Positions 1 to 6,386 of a DNA stretch of 64,000 nucleotides are shown piece by piece. The stretch is from Myxococcales bacterium (GTDB lineage Bacteria > Myxococcota_A > Polyangia > Nannocystales > Nannocystaceae). The translations under genes were made by a program, and so were the position numbers. The stretch covers positions 620,001 through 684,000 of the forward strand of contig JACKDW010000004.1 of the NCBI GenBank assembly GCA_020633295.1, written 5' to 3'. The notes beneath the pieces are model-generated. The model saw only the letters and a program-made list of their open reading frames with translations, was not told where the DNA came from and did not search any database. The stretch's first letter is position 1. Every line of letters starts with the position of its first letter.

Positions 1-713
1 AGCGTCGCGCCGGTCGGCGTGCCCGGGATGTGGATCGCGCCGACGCTCGACTCGCCCTCGTCGCTCGGCGAGCCGCCGCAGCTGATCGAGCGGTCGAAGT
101 AGTCGGTGTGGCGAAAGCCCATGCAGTGCCCGAGCTCGTGGGTGATGACGTGCACGACGACGTCGTGCCCGTAGCCGCCGATGCTCTTGCCGATGTTGAT
201 CGTCCCGTAGGGGCTCCCGCTGGACGGGAAGCCAGCCGAGCCGCCGCTGCCCTGGACCTCTTTGGCCATGATCGTCGCGTCGCAGCCGCCGCCGCCGATC
301 TGCATGGAGAAGGACAGCCCCTGCGCGTTGTAGCTCGCCACTGCGTCCACGAGCGCGGCGCTCAGGACCGCGTTGGCGGCGAACTTCGCGTTCGGGTTGA
401 CGCAGATGACGGAGTTAACCGACGTGTCGACGAGGTTGTTGGTCCGGTACTGCCGCAAGCCGTCGGTCGACAGCCCCGCGAGCTCGCGCGACGCCTGCAA
501 GCTGACCTCCGCGTCGCTGCCCACGTAGACCGTGCCGTCCGCGAGCACGCCGATCTCGCGCTCCGGGAAGCCCGCGAGCAGGAGGTTGTCGACGGTCTCG
601 TCGATCTGCGCCTGGCGATCGAGCTCCTCCGGCGGCGCGAGCTCGGGCGCGACGCCGTCGCACCCGAGCACCAGCAGCGCGGCGAACATCAAGCAGGTCG
701 TGTGTCGCTTCAT
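1..713 (-). CDS. M57-type (HEIGH) zinc metalloprotease lipoprotein, C-terminus cut off
   Basis: The gene enters from the left edge and lacks its C-terminus. The product begins MKRHTTCLMFAALLVLGCDG, a lipoprotein signal with lipobox LVLGC, so it is probably exported and lipid-anchored. The catalytic helix reads THELGHCMGFRHTDYFDRS, the HExxHxxGxxH zinc motif of metzincin-like proteases. The HELGH form and the following CGG segment fit the myxobacterial protease B family (Peptidase M57), which is an assignment from memory. An ATG at 722 is also in frame, but the GGAGG at 723-727 lies 9 nt before the ATG at 713 and directly abuts the one at 722, so 713 is preferred. No partner gene is visible. 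Confidence 0.85.
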   Translation of the reverse strand, partial: MKRHTTCLMFAALLVLGCDGVAPELAPPEELDRQAQIDETVDNLLLAGFPEREIGVLADGTVYVGSDAEVSLQASRELAGLSTDGLRQYRTNNLVDTSVNSVICVNPNAKFAANAVLSAALVDAVASYNAQGLSFSMQIGGGGCDATIMAKEVQGSGGSAGFPSSGSPYGTINIGKSIGGYGHDVVVHVITHELGHCMGFRHTDYFDRSISCGGSPSDEGESSVGAIHIPGTPTGAT

Positions 714-941
714 GGTCTTCATCCTCCGTGATCTCGTGACGCGTCGCGAGGAGGTCACTGTGGAGGCTCGCGCCGCGCGCTGACAAGCGCCGCGCGCGTG
801 AGTTCGCCTGGGGCTCCGTTGTATCCGCAACAAGCCGCGTCCCCATCTGCGGGGCCGGAGCGCGGCGCCACGCCGCGGCGCGCACGGGCTCGCACACCTG
901 TCTAAAAGTGCAGACGTGTCGCGACGCGACGCGACGCGCGG

Positions 942-1451
942 TCAGGAGGACGCGAGCGCCGTCACGAGCGCGCCCGCGTCGTCGCGCCACACGCGGACGC
1001 CGCCGCGCCAGCGCGCGCCGAGCACGTCGATCGTCTCGAGCCGCAGCCAGACCGGCGCCGCGCCGACGCGGAAGACGTCGCTCTCGAGCGCGAGCTCGCG
1101 GCGGTTGTGCGTGCGAAACCGGAGCTCGTCGGGGATCAGCGGGTCGAGGTAGGCGCGCGGCGCCGGGCCGCGCTCGAGCGACCACTGATCGATCCAGTCG
1201 CGCCAGCGCGGGATCGCGGCGCGCAGGGACGCGTCGAGCAGCTCGGGGTGCGGGTAGCGGTAGTCGACGATCCGCGCGCGCGCCGTGCCGTCGCCGCACT
1301 CGACGCACTCGACGCGCGCGACCGGCCGCTCGCGCGCGCCCGCGTCGGTCTGCGTCGGCCGCGAGCGCGCCGCCCGGGTCGCGCGCAGCGAGCTCGGCGG
1401 CGCGTCCGCGTCGTCGGGTCGCAGCGCCGCGCGCGTGACCTGCAGCTGCAC
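942..1451 (-). CDS. C-terminal part of the adjacent DNA methyltransferase, out of frame
   Basis: This frame stays open up to 1478 without a stop and begins GADLRRAGLVQLQV, directly continuing the methyltransferase encoded upstream if base A1479 is skipped. Its conserved-looking core (RYPHPELL, RWRDWIDQWSLE, FRTHNRRELALESDVF, IDVLGA) resembles, from memory, the C-terminal tail of a subgroup of beta-class N6/N4 methyltransferases. I therefore read it as the displaced 3' end of one gene rather than an independent gene. If it is translated alone, the first usable start is GTG at 1451, without a clear ribosome binding site. No function can be assigned on its own. Confidence 0.6.
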   Translation of the reverse strand: MQLQVTRAALRPDDADAPPSSLRATRAARSRPTQTDAGARERPVARVECVECGDGTARARIVDYRYPHPELLDASLRAAIPRWRDWIDQWSLERGPAPRAYLDPLIPDELRFRTHNRRELALESDVFRVGAAPVWLRLETIDVLGARWRGGVRVWRDDAGALVTALASS

Positions 1452-1470
1452 GAGCCCAGCGCGTCGCAGG

Positions 1471-2850
1471 TCAGCGCCTCGGGGCGAAGCCCCAGGCGCG
1501 CGCGACCACCCGCAGGCGCGAGACGCCGCGCGCCGCGGCCAGCGCGATCACCTCGCGTATCTCGACCTGTCCCAAAGGCCTATCAAGCGCGGCGACCCAG
1601 ATCGCGTCGCGCTCGCCCTCCCCGACCCGCCCGTGCAGCGCCCTCGCGCCGGCCGGCGCGCCCTCGCCCGCGCGCCCGCCGGCGGCCTCGACCAGCGCGC
1701 GCGTCGAGACGCCGCGCCACTCGCTCGCGCCGAGCGAGGCGCGCTCGAGATCCGCAGGCGCGTCCCCGTCGAGCAGGCGCTTGCTCGCGATGTGCACCGC
1801 CGCCTCGGCCCGGTCGCAGCCGAGGAACCCGCGCCCGAGCTCGTGGGCGACCTTGAGCGTCGTCCCTGACCCGCAGAACACGTCGGCGACCAGCGAGCCC
1901 GGGTTCGATGACGCGGTGATGATCCGCCGCAGCAGGCTCTCGTTCTTCTGCGTCGCCCAGCCGGTCTTCTCGGTCGAGAAGCTCTTGATCTGGATCGAGT
2001 CGAGCGACGCGCGCCCGCGCAGGTCAAACTCCGACGCGTTCGCGTTCCACACGTCCTCGAGCGGCACGCCCTTGCCGCGCGGCGGCGAGCCGTCGCGCCG
2101 GCGGTAGCCCTCGGGGTACGGCACGTAGCGCTTGTTAAAGATGAACTCGCCGGGCGTGCGCGTGTAGAAGAAGATCAGGTCGTGGTTGCGGATCCAGTTG
2201 CGCGCGCGCGTCTTGAAGCCCGAGAGCCAGCCGATCCGCCAGACGATCTCGCGCTGAAAACAACCTGGCCCGAAGATCTCGTCCGCGAGCAGCTTGACCG
2301 CGTGGCCGACGGTGGGATCGACGTGGATGTAGAGGCTGCCGCGCGGCGCGAGCAGCCGCCGGAGCAGCCGCAGGCGCGGGTCGAGCATGCGCAGAAAGCC
2401 CGCCAGGCCGCCGCGCCAGGCGTCGTCGTAGGCGAGCGTGCGCAGCTCGGCCGGGCGCTCGTCGCCCTCCCCCTCGCCGACCCGCGTGATCACGGGGAAG
2501 CGGTTGCCGGTCATGAACGGCGGGTCGATGTACACGAGGTCGACCGCGCCCTCGTAGCGCTCGAGCCAGGCCTCCATCACCTGCAGGTTGTCGCCGCACA
2601 CGAGCGTGTTGGCGCCCCGCGTGCCCGCGGGTGACGGCTCGGCGGGCGCGAGCCCGGGCCGTCGCACTGCCGCCCCGCGCAGGCGCGCGTCGAGCTGCAG
2701 CCGCGCGCCCGTGCGCGGGAGCTCGACCCGCCGGCCGCGGTCGTCATACTTGCCGGGCCAGACGAGCTCGACGCGATCGCCGAGGCGGCGCGCGTCGTCG
2801 GAGATCGCTGGGTCCGTGTCGCCGCGCTCCTGCTCGCGAGGCGCGCTCAC
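1471..2850 (-). CDS. Beta-class site-specific DNA methyltransferase (N6-adenine or N4-cytosine), probably frameshifted at its 3' end
   Basis: The protein transfers a methyl group from S-adenosylmethionine to DNA. Catalytic motif IV (VYIDPPF, residues about 106-112) precedes SAM-binding motif I (DVFCGSGTT, about 323-331), the beta-class order. The stretch GWATQKNESLLRRII before motif I matches the usual TQKP-type segment. The reading frame stops after ARAWGFAPRR, and the next frame continues the family C-terminus, so A1479 looks like an extra base. The GTG start at 2850 overlaps the stop of the cytochrome gene (GTGA), with GGAGG just upstream, so translation is coupled. No restriction endonuclease or specificity subunit lies within the window, which makes it an orphan methylase here; the target sequence cannot be read from the protein. 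Confidence 0.85.
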   Translation of the reverse strand: MSAPREQERGDTDPAISDDARRLGDRVELVWPGKYDDRGRRVELPRTGARLQLDARLRGAAVRRPGLAPAEPSPAGTRGANTLVCGDNLQVMEAWLERYEGAVDLVYIDPPFMTGNRFPVITRVGEGEGDERPAELRTLAYDDAWRGGLAGFLRMLDPRLRLLRRLLAPRGSLYIHVDPTVGHAVKLLADEIFGPGCFQREIVWRIGWLSGFKTRARNWIRNHDLIFFYTRTPGEFIFNKRYVPYPEGYRRRDGSPPRGKGVPLEDVWNANASEFDLRGRASLDSIQIKSFSTEKTGWATQKNESLLRRIITASSNPGSLVADVFCGSGTTLKVAHELGRGFLGCDRAEAAVHIASKRLLDGDAPADLERASLGASEWRGVSTRALVEAAGGRAGEGAPAGARALHGRVGEGERDAIWVAALDRPLGQVEIREVIALAAARGVSRLRVVARAWGFAPRR

Positions 2851-3590
2851 GATCCTCCGCTCGCGTCGGCGGGCGGGGTCGCGCCGTCGGGCGACGCAGT
2901 CGCGGGCGGCGCTACGGGAGCTACGGGCGCCTCGCTCGCGCCCGCGGCGGGCGCCTCGCTCGCGCCCGCGGCGGGCGGGGTCGCCTCGTCTGGCGTCGTA
3001 CCGTCCGGCGTCGCGCCGTCAGGCATCGCGCCGCCCGGCGTCGCGCCGTCGGTTGCCGGAGCGGACCCGTCCGGAGCCGCTCCCGCCGGCGCGTCGGGTG
3101 TCGTCGGCGATGTCGGCGGCGCGGCGGCCGGTGGTGCGGCGGCTGGTGGTGCGCCGACGGGCGGCGCTGCGACCGGACGCGGATCGGTCGAGAGCTTGCG
3201 GACGTAGGCCGTCAACACGCGCAGGGAGGGTTCCGCGAAGCTGCGACCGAAGGCCGGCATGTTCGGCGGCTTCCCCATCTGGATCGTGCGCCGCAGCTGG
3301 TCATCGCTCAGCGTCCCCATGTACCGCGGATCCGTCAGGTCACGGACGCCCGCGACGTCCGGCAGACCCCGGCCGTCGGTCCCGTGGCAGCGCGCGCAGT
3401 ACTGATAAAACAGGCGCTCTCCGGAGATCTCGCGCACCGGCCCCGTGGGCTCCTTACACGCGCTCGCGGCCAGGCACAGCAGCCCGCCGAGCGCGGTGAG
3501 CAACCCATGCCGACGACGACGCGCGCGCGCGTGCTCGAGATCGCGGCGTGCACGGTGGACTCGCGGGTTCGTCACGGTAGCCGGAAGCAT
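2847..3590 (-). CDS. Monohaem c-type cytochrome lipoprotein with long Pro/Ala/Thr tail
   Basis: A hydrophobic leader (LLTALGGLLCLAASAC) with a lipobox is followed by one haem-binding CARCH motif (ERLFYQYCARCHGTDGRG) and a distal PPNMPAFG segment, whose Met is the likely axial ligand. This is a class I cytochrome c domain of about 90 residues. About 130 residues of PPAAAP, DGATPDG and GASEAP repeats follow, probably an extended stalk on the outer face. It is expected to carry electrons in the periplasm. The start is uncertain: ATG at 3590 is chosen because the leader follows, but the frame is open to 3674 and no strong ribosome binding site is seen. The stop overlaps the methyltransferase start by 4 bp. 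Confidence 0.8.
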   Translation of the reverse strand: MLPATVTNPRVHRARRDLEHARARRRRHGLLTALGGLLCLAASACKEPTGPVREISGERLFYQYCARCHGTDGRGLPDVAGVRDLTDPRYMGTLSDDQLRRTIQMGKPPNMPAFGRSFAEPSLRVLTAYVRKLSTDPRPVAAPPVGAPPAAAPPAAAPPTSPTTPDAPAGAAPDGSAPATDGATPGGAMPDGATPDGTTPDEATPPAAGASEAPAAGASEAPVAPVAPPATASPDGATPPADASGGS

Positions 3591-3718
3591 GCACCAAAAT
3601 GGCACCGATGCGTATCCGCGACGCGACCGCTGGCCGCGCTTGAACGCTCGCACGCGAGTCGCGCGGCCGCTCACGCCCGCGAAGCTTCGCCGCGCGTGCG
3701 CGTCGACATCGCGGATCG

Positions 3719-4702
3719 TCAGCGACGCGGCAGCAGGCTCAGCGCGCGCCCGGGCACGATGGCCCCGTCCCGCCGCGCCTGACTCAAGGAACCAGGTGGA
3801 GCCGGGACGACCGGCGGCGGCTCCGGCTGTGTGATCGGCGGCGCGGGCTGAGCGGGCTGCGGCTGCGGCTGTGGCTGCGGCGCGGGCTGGATCGGCGCGG
3901 GCTGGATCGGCGCGGGCTGGATCGGCGCGGGCTGGATCGGCGCGGGCGCGGGTTGGGTCATGGGCGCGGGCGCGGGTTGGGTCATGGGCGCGGGCGCGGG
4001 CGCGGGCCCCGGTGGCGGCAGCGGCCCCTGGGGTGTCACGCCCTTGTCCTTCGTGATCACGAAGCCCTCGGCGTCGACCTCCACGCCCTGCCCCGGTCGA
4101 TAGCTGCCGTCGGCCTTGACGATGCCGAGCCGCAGCCCGAGCGAGTCATTATAGATGTCGACTGCGCGCTCGTAGTCCTTGCGCGCGCGGTTGTAGGTGA
4201 TGCCCGCGGCAACCGAGAACGCGACGGTCATGAGCGCGCCCGCGAGCAGCACGCCGTTGGCCGCGTTCGGCTGCTGGAAGTTAAAGCCCTCGCGCGCGGA
4301 CGCGGCCCCGCCGGCGATGAACAAGATCGACGAGAGCACCGCCATGCCGGTCAGCACACCCGAGGTCGCCATCTTCTTCTCGGGCAGCGCGGCCGCCGAG
4401 TTCGCGTCGGACCGCAGGACCGCGTCGAGTGACTGCCAGCTGCGCTTCTCGGCGCCGGGGCTGTTGCCCTTCGTGTAGCGCTTGCCCGTCGGCTCATGCC
4501 AGACGTAGATCGAGTTGTCGGTGTAGAGCTGCTCGCGTACCTGCCGATCCTGGACCTTCTCGAGCTGGCGGACATTCGTCGGCTCGAGCTGCGGCGACAG
4601 CGTCATGCAACCGGTCAAGCTCAGGCTGCCCGTCAGGCCCAGGCACAGCCCGGCCCGCGCCGCGTGGCGCAGGAGCGATCGATGCGTGCGTCGTGGGCTC
4701 AC
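3719..4702 (-). CDS. Pro-rich repeat lipoprotein with two hydrophobic segments, function unknown
   Basis: The product has a lipoprotein signal (ARAGLCLGLTGSLSLTGC), a polar domain starting TLSPQLEPTNVRQLEK, two hydrophobic stretches (LTGMAVLSSILFIAGGA and GVLLAGALMTVAFSVAAG), and then a tail of PAPAPMTQ and QPAPI repeats coded by perfect DNA repeats. I do not recognise the family. GTG at 4702 is preferred over the ATG at 4741 because it places a basic stretch directly before the signal. A TG-G-TATTTT box (4712-4720) lies 9 bp upstream of it. The first 209 bp overlap the 3' end of mrfB in another frame on the same strand. Confidence 0.7.
   Translation of the reverse strand: MSPRRTHRSLLRHAARAGLCLGLTGSLSLTGCMTLSPQLEPTNVRQLEKVQDRQVREQLYTDNSIYVWHEPTGKRYTKGNSPGAEKRSWQSLDAVLRSDANSAAALPEKKMATSGVLTGMAVLSSILFIAGGAASAREGFNFQQPNAANGVLLAGALMTVAFSVAAGITYNRARKDYERAVDIYNDSLGLRLGIVKADGSYRPGQGVEVDAEGFVITKDKGVTPQGPLPPPGPAPAPAPMTQPAPAPMTQPAPAPIQPAPIQPAPIQPAPIQPAPQPQPQPQPAQPAPPITQPEPPPVVPAPPGSLSQARRDGAIVPGRALSLLPRR
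3883..3995. repeat. Tandem repeats coding the Pro-rich tail
   Basis: Four copies of a 15-bp unit (gggctggatcggcgc) are followed by two copies of a 24-bp unit containing ggttgggtcatgggc. In the minus-strand gene they encode QPAPI and PAPAPMTQ repeats. Copy number is likely to vary between strains. Confidence 0.9.
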
Positions 4703-6386
4703 GTGGCCCCAAAAATACCATGTCCCGCGCGCCCCCGGCATCCGCCGTCCCCGCCGGCCGCAACGCGCCGGAACCCGAGACTTTGCGCTCCAGACGAGCG
4801 ATGCGGCGCGGACACGGGGCCGATGAGGACGCCGCGACCTCGAGCGCTCGGCGGTGATCCCGTCGGCGGTGTTCCAGGTCCTTGGCCAGAGCCTCGTGCG
4901 CGCGGGGATCTCCGGGCTCCTCGGCGCACAGCTGCTCCCACTGGCGGGCGGCCTCGGCGTGTCGCCCGAGCTGGCGAAGCAGCTCTGCGGCCACGCGCCG
5001 CGCCGCGCGAAGCGTCCGTGAGCTCGTCGGCGACGGCAAAAACTTCGGCGCGCGCGAGTTCACCGTCACCGGCGCCGGCGTGCGATCGCGGACAGGATCC
5101 AGCGTGCCGGCGTCGAGCCCGAGCCACGGCGCGAGCGTCGCGAACGCCCGCTCGCGCGCCCCCCTGCCCTCGAGCAAGCGCGCGACGCGAATCGCCGTCT
5201 CGACATCGCCGGGCTCGCGCACGATCCCTGCGATGTGCTGCAGCAACGCCGGCATCGCCACCAGATCGGCCGCGTTGTGCTCCCGCACCCGTCGCATCGC
5301 GTGCTGCGTCTCGACACACGACGGGCGCTCGATTGAGCGCCAAAACACCGCCGGGATCGCGGCCCCCGGGATGTCTCCGACCCGCCGCACGCCGAGCTGC
5401 GTGCGCTCGAGCGTCACGAGTCGGCAGTCCGGCCCGCGATCTCGCCAAAGCCGGCGGGCCGGATACAGAAGATCCACGTGGGGACTCGCCAGCGCCGCGA
5501 GCGAGCGCGCCAACCGAGCACGGCGTACCCGCTGCTCGAGCAGCGGGACATCGAAGGTGCGCCCGTTGAACGAGACCAGGCGCAGGGCCGCGCCGCCGAG
5601 GGACTCGAGCCGATCGAGCACCGACGCGAGCATCGCCCCCTCCCCGGACATACGCGTGAGCGTCCACTGCTCCACGCACAACACCTCGCCCCCCTCGTCC
5701 GCGTCGTACCAGGCGAGCCCGACGAGGAACGCGAGCGATCCCGCGTCCCGGCCCAGGCCCGTGGTCTCCGTGTCGAGGAACACGACGCGCCGGGCGACCG
5801 TCGCGTCGACCGCCGGTCCCGCGACCTCGTCCAGCGCGACCGCGCTGGAGCCCGCGCCCGGCAGCACGAGCCGCGCGTGCCCGCCACCGCTCTCCCGCAT
5901 CGACGGTCGCGAGCGCGACGGCGACAGCGACCAGCGCGCGCACACGTGATCAAACGGCCGCCCCGTGTCCACGCGCATGCGCGGCTGCACCGGCGCGGGC
6001 ACGCCTTCCGCGCCGCTCCACGGCGCTCGAGCGCCCGCCGCTGGAACCCACTCCGACCCGCGCGCCGAGCCGTCGCCGCGGGTTCGCGTCCGTGCGACCG
6101 CGAGCGCGAAGCGATCGGCGAACGAACGGGACCGCGCGCGCGCGGGCGACGGAGCCAACAAGGTCGACGCCGGTGATGTGGAAGACGACGAAGACGACGA
6201 AGACGACGAAGACGAGTGCGATGACGAGGTTGAAGATGAGGTTGAAGATGAGGTTGAAGATGAGGTTGAAGATGAGGTTGAAGACGAGTGCGAAGACGAC
6301 GAAGGCCTAGGAGTGTCGCTCGCCCCACCGGACCCGAGGCCCCGGGCACGCGGAGACGCAAACCCGAAGCGTCGGTGCAACTTCAT
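4494..6386 (-). CDS. mrfB: RNase H-fold DEDD exonuclease, MrfB/YprB-like, with polyserine insert
   Basis: The fold is shown by VVFLDTETTGLG (DxE, residues about 202-212), LVSFNGRTFDVPLL (about 270-283) and EHNAADLVAMPALL (about 369-382), the three exonuclease motifs of the RNase_H_2/YprB family, followed by a TPR-like end (AAELLRQLGRHAEAARQWEQ). In Bacillus subtilis MrfB works with MrfA in repair of mitomycin-type DNA damage. The ATG at 6386 overlaps the helicase stop (ATGA), fixing both the start and the operon. Residues 29-71 are almost only serine, coded by a DNA satellite. The expected family end is near RRIARLERKV, yet the frame runs about 90 codons further, into the next gene; a stop may have been lost. 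Confidence 0.85.
   Translation of the reverse strand: MKLHRRFGFASPRARGLGSGGASDTPRPSSSSHSSSTSSSTSSSTSSSTSSSTSSSHSSSSSSSSSSSSTSPASTLLAPSPARARSRSFADRFALAVARTRTRGDGSARGSEWVPAAGARAPWSGAEGVPAPVQPRMRVDTGRPFDHVCARWSLSPSRSRPSMRESGGGHARLVLPGAGSSAVALDEVAGPAVDATVARRVVFLDTETTGLGRDAGSLAFLVGLAWYDADEGGEVLCVEQWTLTRMSGEGAMLASVLDRLESLGGAALRLVSFNGRTFDVPLLEQRVRRARLARSLAALASPHVDLLYPARRLWRDRGPDCRLVTLERTQLGVRRVGDIPGAAIPAVFWRSIERPSCVETQHAMRRVREHNAADLVAMPALLQHIAGIVREPGDVETAIRVARLLEGRGARERAFATLAPWLGLDAGTLDPVRDRTPAPVTVNSRAPKFLPSPTSSRTLRAARRVAAELLRQLGRHAEAARQWEQLCAEEPGDPRAHEALAKDLEHRRRDHRRALEVAASSSAPCPRRIARLERKVSGSGALRPAGTADAGGARDMVFLGPREPTTHASIAPAPRGAGRAVPGPDGQPELDRLHDAVAAARADECPPAREGPGSAGTRAALHRQLDLRLA
6181..6300. repeat. 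GAA/GAC microsatellite and five 12-bp units inside mrfB
   Basis: GAAGACGAC repeats run from 6181 to about 6220. Five 12-bp units (gaggttgaagat) occupy 6226-6285, and more GAC/GAA triplets follow. On the minus strand this codes the SSST/SSSH polyserine linker. Units are multiples of three, so length change would keep the frame. Confidence 0.9.

Noticed and set aside
893..920. cctgtctaaaagtgcagacg as a terminator
   Set aside because: Only a 4-bp stem pairs well; too weak to call.
1471..2850. Complete restriction-modification or phage defence island around the methylase
   Set aside because: No nuclease, helicase partner, specificity subunit, integrase or composition change is seen next to it; the MrfA helicase lies in a separate operon with a known repair-type partner.
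6107..6310. Acidic DEDDED/EVEDEVED frame on the plus strand
   Set aside because: It is the complement of the polyserine-coding satellite in mrfB, not a gene.
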